Positions 5,518 through 14,751 are shown, counted from the first letter of the stretch. The stretch: DNA of 64,000 nucleotides from Oscillospiraceae bacterium (GCA_029219165.1 JAQXSW010000007.1:1-64000), one strand, 5' to 3'. The notes: generated by a model not told the origin, from the letters alone. Translations and numbers: made by a program.

Positions 5518-8319
5518 TTATGCTGTTGTTGGAACCCATTTATCATAGTTGGCATATGGATTTGTCTTACTGTTTGCATCATACCATGCTTGTGGATAAC
5601 GTGGATTTGAATTTACAACAGCTTTTGATATGTCAACCTCTTCACTTTCTCCGTCACGTACCATTCTTCCTATTACTACAAGACGAGCATTTGAGAATTC
5701 ATAAGTACAAGTTGAAAGAGTAATAAGTCTGTCATCCGGTTGAATATCCACACCGGTATCATAAAGTGAACGTTGCTTAATTTCAGCCACAAATCCTGCA
5801 AATGATTCAATAGAAGCAAGATTAGAGAATGTATAGTTGAAAACATATCCATTGTCGCCCGCAGTTGATCCATTTGTAATGAATACAGAAAATACCTTAA
5901 ATTTGTAGTCTCCGTAAATTGTGTTAAATTCAATGATTGGACTCTTCTTGAAGCCTTCAATTGACTTGTATTCCTTAAGAGGTGTAAACATCTGAGTATC
6001 ACGTCTCATTGAGTGACCATATATTACAGTGTTTAAATCTAAATAATCAATTGAATTACCTGAACTTAAAAATACTGTACCGTAGTCACTCTTTTCCTTC
6101 TTAAAGTTGTGCTTAAGATAATATGAGTCATCAGTTGTCTGAACTACAGGATGATCAATATCAAGGCCAGGGATTCTAATCCAACCAACAAGGTCATTAT
6201 TAATTACATAGAGATCTGCAAACTTTGGTTGCATGCCGGAAGGGAACTGAACATCCGGATATTTATTGTAAATTGAACTCCAGTCAGTTTCCGATGTTTC
6301 AGACGAAGACATAATGCCTGAAAGCTCGCTTGTATCTGATGCATTTGATCTTGTGCCAATGAATATAACAAGAAGCCTAATCATGCAAATTATAAATACA
6401 AGTGCCGCAACAATAACAACAATTTTTCTGATAATTTCCTTAACAGGGTCTCCCTTCATTGGGAAGATAGCAGCCAAAATACGCTTAAACTTAGATGTGT
6501 TTTCTATCTCGTTGTTAGAGTCACCATCTTCATTTACATAGAAATTATTTTCCGGAACTTCATCCACATCTTTATTCTTCTTTGAAGCTTTTTTAGCAGC
6601 TCTTGCCTCAGCTTTTTGAGCTTTTAAAGCTGCTTTCTCCTCAGCTTTTTGAGCTTTCAGTGCAGCTTTTTCCTCGGCTTTTTGAGCCTTTAAAGCGGCC
6701 TTTTCCTCAGCAAGTTGTGCTTTTTTAGCTCTCTTTACCTCTTTTGGATCTTCATATTCATCATTTTCAGGTATAAGCCAAGAGTTATCCTGATTTCCCA
6801 TATCATATGGAGATTGTACCTTATCCATAGGGATATCTTGTTTAATATGAGCTGCTTGTGCTACAGGCTGTGTAACTACCGGTTTTGGCTCAGTTATAAC
6901 TTCTGGAGCCATATTTGCATATGATGGCTCGTGGAATTCCTTATGAACTTGACCATCATCAAAATTATTAAGAAGACTATTCATATAAGCCCAATATTCA
7001 GGTCCTTTTTCTCCCTGAGACGAGGCATTAGAAGTTGTGCTACTAATATCTTGAATAGTGTTATTTATCTTTGGCGCAGACTTGACATAGTCTGGCTGCG
7101 CATATGTAACCGGAGGTACTACAGGCGTAGCAGGCTGTGAAGCAGCCGGTGCTACCGGTGGTGGAGCCACTGGCGGTACTACAGATGTAGCAGGCTGTGA
7201 AGCAGCCGGTGCTACCGGTGTTGGAGCCACTGGTGGTACTACAGGTGTAGCAGGCTGTGAAACAGCCGGTGCTACCGGTGTTGGAGCCACTGGCGGTACT
7301 ACCGGATCTGCCTTTGGTGTTACAGGCACATTTGCTGGAGCCGGCGCAGCTACGTTAAAAACCTTTTGAGGCTCTCCCGGCTTTGCAGGTGCTGCCGGTT
7401 GCACATAAGCAGGCTGTGTAGCAGTAACAACTGGCTCATCTACAGTAGGGGCTGGAGTAGTAACAACCGTTGGTTGTGGATCTGTTGGAACTTCTGCCGG
7501 TTTAGCAGGTTCTGCCTGTGCAGTAGGAGCTACTGGTGCAGCACCTGTTCCCATTGAAGACAACATACTCTGCATTGAAGCCATAAAATTCATTGCCGAT
7601 ACAGGCTCCGAAGGTGTAGATGAAACAGTTGGTGCTTCCGGAATCGGGACAATAGTTGCACTCTCATTTACTGCATCAACAGATATCACCTTAGAAGAGA
7701 CATCTTCAACTGCAAAAACAGGTGTTGCGTTTGAAAAAATATCTCTATCTGCAGTTGAATTTGCAGCTTCATTAACTGCATCAATATTATAATTTGGAGT
7801 AGTATTGCTAGAAAAAGCACTATCCTCTTCAGTCTTTGTTTGAGCCTTTGTTTCAACCTCATTTAAATCAAAATTTGGTGTTTGAGAATTAAATACATTG
7901 AACCCATCATCCTGGTTAACATCATCCATAATTCCACCAAAGTCATGTCCTGAATTTGTACTGTCATCAGGGGTAAAACCATACTCTTCAAAAGGTGAAG
8001 ATTGAATAATTACTTCGCCCTTTGGCATTGAAGCCTGTGCCTGCTCATATGGTGTTGCCGGTGGAACAGGTGCAGGTGGAGCCGGATAATATGGCTGACC
8101 ATATGGAGTTGGTGGCTGATAGTACTGTGGCGCGCCGGCCTGTGGTTGATAATACTGTGGAGTTGGCGCCGGTGGGTAATATCCAGCCTGTGGTTGATAG
8201 TATTGTTGTGGAGCAGCTGTAGGCGGATAATAACCTCCTTGAGGCTGTCCAACCTGTGGTTGTCCGTAATATGGATATGCTCCATTTGGATTTTGATATT
8301 CTCTGTTCTGATCAGACAA
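5518..8319 (-). CDS. srtB: class B sortase with a ~630-residue disordered cytoplasmic N-terminus
   Basis: The C-terminal domain is a class B sortase, a membrane transpeptidase that joins proteins to the cell wall or to each other. It has VIYGHSM (His 769), TLSTCTYEF (Cys 871) and NARLVVIGR (Arg 879), the complete catalytic triad. Ahead of it is one transmembrane helix (about 630-657). Everything before that, about 630 residues, should be cytoplasmic. It comprises QYYQPQ-type Tyr/Pro/Gln repeats, an acidic stretch, three 20-residue Pro/Val/Ala repeats and a charged Ala-Lys-Glu coiled coil with 11-residue repeats. Usual class B sortases are about 250 residues. I chose the TTG start because AAGGAGG lies 8 nt upstream over the previous stop; the upstream ATG at 8355 has none. 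The preceding gene is a sortase-like paralogue. No sorting-signal substrate is visible in this window. Confidence 0.88.
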   Translation of the reverse strand: MSDQNREYQNPNGAYPYYGQPQVGQPQGGYYPPTAAPQQYYQPQAGYYPPAPTPQYYQPQAGAPQYYQPPTPYGQPYYPAPPAPVPPATPYEQAQASMPKGEVIIQSSPFEEYGFTPDDSTNSGHDFGGIMDDVNQDDGFNVFNSQTPNFDLNEVETKAQTKTEEDSAFSSNTTPNYNIDAVNEAANSTADRDIFSNATPVFAVEDVSSKVISVDAVNESATIVPIPEAPTVSSTPSEPVSAMNFMASMQSMLSSMGTGAAPVAPTAQAEPAKPAEVPTDPQPTVVTTPAPTVDEPVVTATQPAYVQPAAPAKPGEPQKVFNVAAPAPANVPVTPKADPVVPPVAPTPVAPAVSQPATPVVPPVAPTPVAPAASQPATSVVPPVAPPPVAPAASQPATPVVPPVTYAQPDYVKSAPKINNTIQDISSTTSNASSQGEKGPEYWAYMNSLLNNFDDGQVHKEFHEPSYANMAPEVITEPKPVVTQPVAQAAHIKQDIPMDKVQSPYDMGNQDNSWLIPENDEYEDPKEVKRAKKAQLAEEKAALKAQKAEEKAALKAQKAEEKAALKAQKAEARAAKKASKKNKDVDEVPENNFYVNEDGDSNNEIENTSKFKRILAAIFPMKGDPVKEIIRKIVVIVAALVFIICMIRLLVIFIGTRSNASDTSELSGIMSSSETSETDWSSIYNKYPDVQFPSGMQPKFADLYVINNDLVGWIRIPGLDIDHPVVQTTDDSYYLKHNFKKEKSDYGTVFLSSGNSIDYLDLNTVIYGHSMRRDTQMFTPLKEYKSIEGFKKSPIIEFNTIYGDYKFKVFSVFITNGSTAGDNGYVFNYTFSNLASIESFAGFVAEIKQRSLYDTGVDIQPDDRLITLSTCTYEFSNARLVVIGRMVRDGESEEVDISKAVVNSNPRYPQAWYDANSKTNPYANYDKWVPTTA
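6606..6716 (-). repeat. 33-bp tandem repeats in the sortase gene
   Basis: At least three copies of a 33-bp unit encode an 11-residue KAQKAEEKAAL repeat, predicted to form a highly charged coiled coil just inside the membrane. The copies differ at wobble positions, so the repeat is selected at protein level rather than freshly duplicated. Confidence 0.7.
7112..7300 (-). repeat. 60-bp tandem repeats in the sortase gene
   Basis: Three near-identical 60-bp units encode PVVPPVAPTPVAPAASQPAT-type repeats. Near identity at DNA level implies recent expansion or gene conversion, so copy number may vary between strains. Confidence 0.75.
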
Positions 8320-8332
8320 AATATATTCCTCC

Positions 8333-10333
8333 TTAATGGTCAATATTTTTTTCATTTATTTTTTTTGCTATTAGCATAATCTGATTTTCATCAGATTCAG
8401 GAATTTGAATTAGCAAAACCTGGTCGTCTATATTCAAAGAAGATTCTTCATTCTTCTCATATACATTGTTTTCTTCAACGCATTTGTTAAATGCCGTTCT
8501 GTCATCCCTGGTATCTAAAAGCGTTTCTATGGCCTTTCCATCCGAAACACATGCAACCAGTTTCCATGTCATATCAGAATAAATAGTTCCAAACTCTATT
8601 GTTGAAGGAATAAAATCAGGATTCTTATATTCCGAAACACCGTTAATTGACTCAACAGAACTGGACTTTGCAACATAAATAACCGTTACATCCCCAAGCT
8701 TTTCCATATTACACTTTGAATCAGCATAAGCATTAATTCCCAAAAGTGCTTTTTCAAAAAAATCATATGAAGCATAGTGGGAGTTATCCGAATATTTTAA
8801 AACCGGCAAATCAATTTGTGTGTTATGAATAGTTAGCCAACCAACTAAGTTGTTATTCTTGTTATAAAGCGAATAATACTTTTCAAGAATATTTGACGGC
8901 ATGGATGAAGTCTTTGAATTGATGTCATAAGACAGCGCATAATTGGTAATTAAATTACCGTTCTGCGATTCATTGCTTGAAGCCGACCTTGTACTCTTTA
9001 TAAGAACAGTCATACTCACAATTAAAAGAACAATACAAATATCAACAATTCCCTTGCGAATTATTTCTCCGATTTTATCTCCTTGTATTGGAACAAAATG
9101 TGTAAGAAGCTTTGGAAGTGGTTTAATATTATTGCCGGCAGGTTCAAGTTTTTCGGCAGGGTCAATACCTAATTCTTCCTCAATTATTTGTTCTTTCTTC
9201 TTTTCCTTACGAGTTTTTGGCTTTTCATCCGGGGCCTCTTCTGTGACTTCAATGAACTCTTCAATTTCTTCTCCCTTAATATCTTTAAGGCTACCCCTTG
9301 AAGGGAGTGAAATAACCTTTATTTTATCATCAGATGAAGCCTCATTGTCTTTTGACTCTTCAAAATTCTTTTCTTTTTCTCCGAGCGATTCATCCTTTTT
9401 AGATTCATCTTTTTGCTCAGATATTTTTGTTTTTTCGGTTTTTTCTTCTTTCTCAGTCTTTTCTTCTTTTTCGGTCTTTTCTTCTTTCTCAGTCTTTTCT
9501 TCTTTTTCAGCCTTTTCTTTTTTTTCAGCCTTTTCTTTTTTTTCAGCCTTTTCTTCTTTTTCGGTTTTTTCTTTGTTCTCGGTTTGTTCTTCTTTCTTTG
9601 TTCTCTTTTGTGTTGATTTATCAAAAGAAGAATCAAAATCTGTCAATACATTTTCAAAGTTTGCAAAAGCTTCATCAAGTAAAATCTTGTTCTTCTCCTG
9701 TTTTTTACTTACAGTTTTTTCAGTTGAAACAATGCTATCTACTTGAGATTCAAGACTTGTGCCCTTTTTATCAGTATTTTTTTTACCTTTTAAATTTTTA
9801 GATTGAGACTGATCTTTTTTTCCAATTTGTTTTTCAGGCTTTTCCTTTTTTTCTTTCTTCTCTACCTGTTTTTTTTCAGCCTTCTCTATCGGTTTCTCTT
9901 CAGCCTTCTCTATCGGTTTCTCTTCAGCGTTTTCCTGTTTTTTCTTTGCTGAGTTTTTACTATTTTTTTTATCTTTAGCTGAGTTCTTACCATTAGATTT
10001 CTTTTGTTCTGTTTTTTTGGCTTCAGTTTTATTCGAATCTGTTTTTTCCTTTGTTGTCGTTTTAGAGGATTTCTTCTCAGAAGATTTTTTCTTTTCCGTG
10101 GCATTTTCTGATTCCGAGTTCTTCTTGTTAGATTTTGCTGAAGAAGCATTCTTCTCAGATTTTATATCAGCTTCCTGTTTTTTCTTTGCTGAACTGTTTG
10201 AAGAAGTTTTCTTTTTATTTGTAGAACCCTTCTTTTTATTTGTTTTATTTACTTCAGTAGTTTCTCCATTTGAATCTAATTGGAGTTGCCCATCTAAAGG
10301 TTCAACTTCTTTTTCTGTTTCCTTCTTTGCCAT
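8333..10333 (-). CDS. sortase-like membrane protein without active-site residues, Lys/Glu-rich tail
   Basis: The 666-residue protein repeats the architecture of the downstream sortase. It has a long low-complexity cytoplasmic N-terminus (about 1-420, Lys/Glu/Ser with 6-residue EKEEKT repeats), the juxtamembrane motif GDKIGEIIRK shared with GDPVKEIIRK in the sortase, one transmembrane helix (about 425-446) and a sortase-like domain (about 490-660). The start of that domain is intact (NLVGWLTIHNTQIDLPVLKY). However, the VIYGHS strand reads VIYVAKS (His to Ala 555), the Cys strand has Pro 645 where Cys should be, and the Arg position is Met 653. It therefore cannot act as a cysteine transpeptidase. 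A scaffold, substrate-presenting or regulatory partner of the active sortase is inference. AAAGGAGGTG precedes the ATG, which overlaps the pncC stop as TAATG. Confidence 0.75.
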   Translation of the reverse strand: MAKKETEKEVEPLDGQLQLDSNGETTEVNKTNKKKGSTNKKKTSSNSSAKKKQEADIKSEKNASSAKSNKKNSESENATEKKKSSEKKSSKTTTKEKTDSNKTEAKKTEQKKSNGKNSAKDKKNSKNSAKKKQENAEEKPIEKAEEKPIEKAEKKQVEKKEKKEKPEKQIGKKDQSQSKNLKGKKNTDKKGTSLESQVDSIVSTEKTVSKKQEKNKILLDEAFANFENVLTDFDSSFDKSTQKRTKKEEQTENKEKTEKEEKAEKKEKAEKKEKAEKEEKTEKEEKTEKEEKTEKEEKTEKTKISEQKDESKKDESLGEKEKNFEESKDNEASSDDKIKVISLPSRGSLKDIKGEEIEEFIEVTEEAPDEKPKTRKEKKKEQIIEEELGIDPAEKLEPAGNNIKPLPKLLTHFVPIQGDKIGEIIRKGIVDICIVLLIVSMTVLIKSTRSASSNESQNGNLITNYALSYDINSKTSSMPSNILEKYYSLYNKNNNLVGWLTIHNTQIDLPVLKYSDNSHYASYDFFEKALLGINAYADSKCNMEKLGDVTVIYVAKSSSVESINGVSEYKNPDFIPSTIEFGTIYSDMTWKLVACVSDGKAIETLLDTRDDRTAFNKCVEENNVYEKNEESSLNIDDQVLLIQIPESDENQIMLIAKKINEKNIDH
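9427..9580 (-). repeat. 18-bp tandem repeats encoding EKEEKT units
   Basis: About eight 18-bp units encode alternating EKEEKT, EKEEKA and EKKEKA hexapeptides in the cytoplasmic tail of the sortase-like protein. On the opposite strand they give spurious Phe-rich open frames, which I ignore. Confidence 0.75.
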
Positions 10334-10881
10334 TAGTAGGCACCTCCTTTACCAAGAATTATTTTTACAAGATTAAGTGCGTTGAACACCGCCAGTTCGC
10401 GATTATATTCTCTTCTGTTTTCAGTACCCGAATCAAGTTTTGCAACATATCGGCAATTTTTAAAATAGATACCAATGAAAATGACGCCTTCCGGTATTCC
10501 ACCATCCGGACCGGGACCTGCAACACCCGTTATTCCAACGCCTATGTCTGCCAAAGCTTTCTTTGCAACATTCTCGGCCATTAAATAAGCAACTTCGGAA
10601 CTTACCACGCCATGCTCTAAAATATAATCTTCCGGTATTTCTAACATTTTTGTTTTTATTCCGTTCGAATACGAAACTATTCCTAATTCAAAAATATTGG
10701 ACGCTCCGGAGACACTGGTAATTGTCTGTGAAAGCATTCCGCCCGTACAAGACTCAGCAGTGGCAATTTTCATGTTGTTTTCCCTAAGAATTTCAACAAC
10801 ATCCTGCTTTAATCTTACAATTTCAGTTTTTGAATTATCAGGATACAATAAGTTCTCTTTTTCAATAGTAACAAGGTTCAA
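10333..10881 (-). CDS. pncC: nicotinamide-nucleotide amidohydrolase PncC (CinA C-terminal domain)
   Basis: PncC deamidates nicotinamide mononucleotide to nicotinic acid mononucleotide, recycling the by-product of NAD-dependent DNA ligase. The 182-residue stand-alone form has all family motifs: IATAESCTGG with the catalytic Ser, IVSYSNGIKTKML, HGVVSSEVAYLMAENV and VGITGVAGPGPDGG. An N-terminal extension of about 20 residues precedes the domain. The start is TTG with AAGGGG at proper spacing. The stop overlaps the start of the sortase-like gene by one base (TAATG), so translation is coupled. It sits downstream of thiI in the same operon as a degenerate full-length CinA homologue. Confidence 0.93.
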   Translation of the reverse strand: MNLVTIEKENLLYPDNSKTEIVRLKQDVVEILRENNMKIATAESCTGGMLSQTITSVSGASNIFELGIVSYSNGIKTKMLEIPEDYILEHGVVSSEVAYLMAENVAKKALADIGVGITGVAGPGPDGGIPEGVIFIGIYFKNCRYVAKLDSGTENRREYNRELAVFNALNLVKIILGKGGAY

Positions 10882-10908
10882 ATAATTATCCCCTTTATTT
10901 GAAGTTCA

Positions 10909-12090
10909 TTATTTCTGGTATGCGTCAATTGGAACAAGCTTTGTACCATTAACCGCACGTTCAATAAGCTCATCCATTTTTAATGCAGACTCAGCTTCAA
11001 GTACCGTATTAATATCCGGTTTAAGCCTTGGATGCTTTGGTGTAAATACTGTACAGCAATCCTCGTATGGTTGAATAGAAATATCAAATGTGTCTATCTT
11101 CCTGGATATTTTAACTATTTCATCTTTATCCATACCAATTAGTGGTCTAAGAACCGGAATTGTTGCAACAGCATCTGTGCATGCAATTGCCGGCAATGTT
11201 TGGCTTGCAACCTGACCTAAACTTTCCCCGGTAATTATTGCACGTCCCTCTTCACGTTTGGTAATCATTTCTGCAATGCGCATCATCATACGTCGCATAA
11301 TAATTGTAAAAAGTTCTTCCGGGCAATCATCTTTTATATGTTCTTGAATTTCTGTGAAAGGAACAACATAAAGATTCATATGTCCGCTGTACTCTGAAAC
11401 CTTTTCTAAAAGTTCATGAACTTTTTGCTCCGCTCTATCAGAAGTATACGGTGGAGAGGCAAAATGAACTGCATCCAATACAAGACCTCTTTTAGCCATC
11501 ATATATGCTGCAACCGGACTGTCTATTCCACCGGAAATCATAATTGATGCTTTTCCGGCAGTTCCAACAGGCATACCGCCTGCGCCTTTTTTTTGATTTC
11601 CTCTGATAAAGGCATATTTATCACGAATTTCAATTGTAACGATTACATCTGGATTATGTACATCCACACGAAGGTGTGGATATTTTTTTAAAAGATATCC
11701 CCCTGCCTCACGGCAAATTTCAGGAGATTTTAGCGGAAATTTCTTGTCAGAACGTTTTGCCTCAACTTTGAATGTGTTTGACTCTTCCAACGTTTCTTTA
11801 AGATATTCTCCCGCAACATTTAAAATTTTCTGCATATCCTTTTCAGAGACTGCAGCTCTGGAATATCCTGCAATACCAAAAATCTTTGATATTGCTATTT
11901 CGGCATCTTCCATATTGGGATGATCAGACAAAGGTTCAATCATTATTGTTGATTGCGATTTTGTAATTTCAATTTCCATTATTTTTGAAAGACGTCTTTT
12001 AATATTCTTAACAAGAGCATCCTCAAAGGTATTTCTATTTAAACCTTTCAATGCAAGCTCGCCATTTTTGACAAGTATTATTTCCTTCAT
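10909..12090 (-). CDS. thiI: tRNA 4-thiouridine synthase ThiI
   Basis: ThiI adenylates U8 of tRNA and inserts sulfur to make 4-thiouridine, a near-UV sensor, and can feed thiazole synthesis. The 393 residues comprise a ferredoxin-like and THUMP N-terminus (KNGELALKGLNRNTFED) and a PP-loop ATPase domain with SGGIDSPVAAYMMAKRG. There is no C-terminal rhodanese domain, so this is the short form; a dedicated cysteine desulfurase then supplies persulfide directly. That partner is the gene immediately upstream, overlapping by four bases (ATGA). This arrangement matches the NifZ-ThiI pairing known from Bacillus. The tail contains CTVFTPKHPRLKP, the usual C-terminal signature. Confidence 0.95.
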   Translation of the reverse strand: MKEIILVKNGELALKGLNRNTFEDALVKNIKRRLSKIMEIEITKSQSTIMIEPLSDHPNMEDAEIAISKIFGIAGYSRAAVSEKDMQKILNVAGEYLKETLEESNTFKVEAKRSDKKFPLKSPEICREAGGYLLKKYPHLRVDVHNPDVIVTIEIRDKYAFIRGNQKKGAGGMPVGTAGKASIMISGGIDSPVAAYMMAKRGLVLDAVHFASPPYTSDRAEQKVHELLEKVSEYSGHMNLYVVPFTEIQEHIKDDCPEELFTIIMRRMMMRIAEMITKREEGRAIITGESLGQVASQTLPAIACTDAVATIPVLRPLIGMDKDEIVKISRKIDTFDISIQPYEDCCTVFTPKHPRLKPDINTVLEAESALKMDELIERAVNGTKLVPIDAYQK

Positions 12091-13220
12091 TTACTCTTCC
12101 TCAGCAATCCATCCGCCTCAATTATTTTATCGGCCAGATATTCTGTCTCCATTTTGGTATTAAATCTTGAAAAACTAATTCTTATTGCAGAATCAATAAC
12201 CGGTATAGGCAAATCCATACTTGTCAGGACTTTACTTCTATGTCCTTTTGAACATGCAGAACCTGTAGAAACACAAATCCCTTCAGAAGAAAGATAATTT
12301 CTAAGCACCTCCGAAGGTATTCCTACAAGAGAAATACTCAAAATATGCGGAAGCGCCTCAACATAAGAATTAACTCTCAAATTTGGAAGACAAGACAATC
12401 TGCTCAAAAGATAATCCTTGAGAGATTGTACGTATTCATAATCAGCAGAAAGAGAATTACATTCGTTAACTGCTGCCGCAAATCCTGCTATTGTAGGCAT
12501 TGCATGAGTTCCCGATCTGACATTCTCCTCTTGTCCTCCACCCAAAATATACGGAGTAAGCTTTGTGCCCTTTTTCACATATAAAGCACCCTGCCCTTTA
12601 GGTCCATGAACTTTATGGGAACTGACACTGATTAAATCCACGCCTAAATCCATTGGTCTAATAGCAATTTTTCCATAAGCTTGAACTGCATCACAATGAA
12701 TTTGTGCGGGCGATCCGACCCTTTTTACTGCTCTTCTAACTGCGGAAATTGGCTGAATACTTCCAACCTCATTATTTACAAGCATCATGCTTACAAGAAT
12801 AGTGTCCTTTGTAACAGCAGAAAAAAGATCTTGTTCCCGGACCACTCCATATTTATCCACTGGTAATCTGACAATCTCAAAACCTTGTTCTTCAAGGCGA
12901 TTCATAGTTTCGGAAACACTTGGGTGCTCAATGGAAGTAGTAACAATTCTGTTTCCTCTTCTTTTAAAAGCTAAAGCAGTTCCCATTATTGCAATATTAT
13001 TACTTTCCGTTCCGCCACTTGTGAAAAAAATTTCATTTGGATTACAAGAAAGTGAGTTCGCAATTATGCGTCTTGAATCATCAAGAAGCTTCTTTGCTTG
13101 ATCGCCTTTTATATGCAAGGAGGACGGATTTCCGTAGTTTTCTGTCATTGCCAAAGCCACTGCAGAGACAGCAGCTTCTACAGGCTTAGTTGTAGCACTG
13201 TTGTCAAAATAACATTCCAA
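12087..13220 (-). CDS. cysteine desulfurase (NifS/IscS family), ThiI partner
   Basis: A PLP enzyme that takes sulfur from cysteine as an enzyme-bound persulfide. The 377 residues begin with YFDNSATT, contain FTSGGTESNN, the PLP Schiff-base lysine in SVSSHKVHGPKG, and the mobile-loop nucleophile in GSACSKGHRSKVL. A short active-site loop is typical of desulfurases dedicated to tRNA thiolation. It is the first gene of the operon, starts with TTG behind GGAGGGG, and overlaps thiI by four bases, so its likely job is 4-thiouridine synthesis. A general Fe-S role cannot be excluded because no isc or suf gene is visible here. Confidence 0.93.
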   Translation of the reverse strand: MECYFDNSATTKPVEAAVSAVALAMTENYGNPSSLHIKGDQAKKLLDDSRRIIANSLSCNPNEIFFTSGGTESNNIAIMGTALAFKRRGNRIVTTSIEHPSVSETMNRLEEQGFEIVRLPVDKYGVVREQDLFSAVTKDTILVSMMLVNNEVGSIQPISAVRRAVKRVGSPAQIHCDAVQAYGKIAIRPMDLGVDLISVSSHKVHGPKGQGALYVKKGTKLTPYILGGGQEENVRSGTHAMPTIAGFAAAVNECNSLSADYEYVQSLKDYLLSRLSCLPNLRVNSYVEALPHILSISLVGIPSEVLRNYLSSEGICVSTGSACSKGHRSKVLTSMDLPIPVIDSAIRISFSRFNTKMETEYLADKIIEADGLLRKSK

Positions 13221-13269
13221 CTTTTTCCCCTCCGGATTAATCTAAAAATATATATCTATACATCATACT

Positions 13270-13298
13270 ATTATAAATCAATATATAATGACACGCAA
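13270..13298 (-). promoter_or_regulatory. promoter of the nifS-thiI-pncC-sortase operon
   Basis: On the minus strand a perfect TATAAT (13270-13275) lies 17 nt after TTGCGT (13293-13298), about 50 nt before the desulfurase start. No terminator is visible between this point and 4295, so one transcript could cover six genes. Confidence 0.5.
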
Positions 13299-13389
13299 CA
13301 ATTAATTAGCAATAATAACGTAATATCAGTATATTTTTGACTTTTTGAGCAAAAATAGTAATACATTTTTGCATAGGTGGTTTAAAACA

Positions 13390-14697
13390 ATGAAATGGAC
13401 TGATAAAAAAAGAAAAATATTTTATTTTTCCCTTAGCGGCGCACTGATTGTTTCGCTTTTAACTCTTACTATTTTCTATTCAAACAGAGCAAAAAAATAC
13501 GAATATGAACTTAGAGCAAACCAACAAAATGCAGTTGTCCAACTGTCAGAATACATTGATAAAATTAACACCGATTTAAAAAAGGAGTTATATTCAAGTG
13601 GAACAGAAATAAAACTTCACTCAGGATCATCTCTGACAAAAAACAGTGCATGTGCAAAGTCGGTTCTTTCCCAAATATCCTGTCCAGATGCCTTTCTTCA
13701 AAACACATATAAATTCTTAGCACAGGTGTCAGATTACACTGAAACCATAAATAATAAGGCAATACTTGGAGAGGAAATAACCGACAAAGAGTATGAATCG
13801 CTGGAGAAACTGATTTCCTATTCAAATAAACTGGTTTCAGAGATTGAAAAACTTTATGATAACTATGAAGCAGGAACAAATTTTAAAATTCAATCAAATT
13901 CTATAAATGCAGATTTATCGGATATTGAACAATCCATGGCTGATTATCCTTCTCTAATATATGACGGGCCTTTTTCAGATCACATGAACATGGAGAATGC
14001 TGATATGCTTAACTCTGAAAAGGAAATAAGTAAAGAGGAAGCACTGAAAAAAGCTGCATTTTATATAGGTCTTGAAGAAAAGGATCTAACATTTTCAGGC
14101 GTGGAATCCGGTTCGTTTGACTGTTACGTTTTCGACACCACTTCTACATCAATCAGTATAACCAAAAAAGGCGGATATCTTTGTTCCATTCTGTCGTCAA
14201 ACCGTTCAGGAGAAGTATTATTGAAAGAAGCGGATGCAGTTAATATCGCTGAAAAATACCTGAAAAAAGTTGGATACGACAATATGACCTCAACCTACTA
14301 TACGAAGGATGACGGAGCGTTAACTATAAACTTCGCTTTAAAAGAAAACGATGTGACATGTTACACAGATTTAATAAAAGTGACTGTCTCTCTTGATAAT
14401 GGAAGAATACTTGGATTGGATGCAAGAACTTACCTCATGAATCATAAAAGCAGATCTTTTTCCGAACCCAAAGTAAACGCTGAGAATGCGCAGAAAAGCG
14501 TCTCCAAAAACCTTCAAATTAAAAACCATAAACTTGCCCTAATTCCAACAAATTTTGACACAGAATATCTTTGTTATGAATTTCTTTGTACGTCAAAATC
14601 AGGCGACGATATTCTCGTCTATGTTGATGCAAATACTGGACAAGAAAAACAAATACTACTCCTTCTTTATGCCGACGGAGGCACACTAACAAAATGA
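13390..14697 (+). CDS. ypeB: germination protein YpeB
   Basis: YpeB is a spore protein that in Bacillus stabilises and localises the cortex-lytic enzyme SleB. The 435 residues have an N-terminal transmembrane helix (about 15-35), a coiled-coil region, the family hallmark YPSLIYDGPFSDH, and C-terminal PepSY-like repeats (KEEALKKAAFYIGL and KEADAVNIAEKYLKK). I prefer the ATG at 13390, with AGGTGG 9 nt upstream, over the TTG at 13345. The usual neighbour sleB is absent here. The gene implies a spore-forming host. It is followed 54 nt later by a small lipoprotein gene with its own ribosome site. Confidence 0.93.
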   Translation: MKWTDKKRKIFYFSLSGALIVSLLTLTIFYSNRAKKYEYELRANQQNAVVQLSEYIDKINTDLKKELYSSGTEIKLHSGSSLTKNSACAKSVLSQISCPDAFLQNTYKFLAQVSDYTETINNKAILGEEITDKEYESLEKLISYSNKLVSEIEKLYDNYEAGTNFKIQSNSINADLSDIEQSMADYPSLIYDGPFSDHMNMENADMLNSEKEISKEEALKKAAFYIGLEEKDLTFSGVESGSFDCYVFDTTSTSISITKKGGYLCSILSSNRSGEVLLKEADAVNIAEKYLKKVGYDNMTSTYYTKDDGALTINFALKENDVTCYTDLIKVTVSLDNGRILGLDARTYLMNHKSRSFSEPKVNAENAQKSVSKNLQIKNHKLALIPTNFDTEYLCYEFLCTSKSGDDILVYVDANTGQEKQILLLLYADGGTLTK

Positions 14698-14751
14698 GTA
14701 TAATTATAAACATTATGCCAATAATAGAAATACAGAAAGGAGTGTATTTAT

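Noticed and set aside
7112-7300. Regularly spaced repeats as a CRISPR array
   Set aside because: The 60-bp units are contiguous, in frame and encode a Pro/Val/Ala repeat; there are no unique spacers.
8320-8355. ATG at 8355 as start of the sortase gene
   Set aside because: It lies inside the preceding gene with no ribosome site; the TTG at 8319 has AAGGAGG at ideal spacing.
9319-9801. Several long frames opposite the Lys/Glu repeats, rich in Phe or in Lys/Arg
   Set aside because: They are reflections of the 18-bp repeats in the sortase-like gene and lack ribosome sites.
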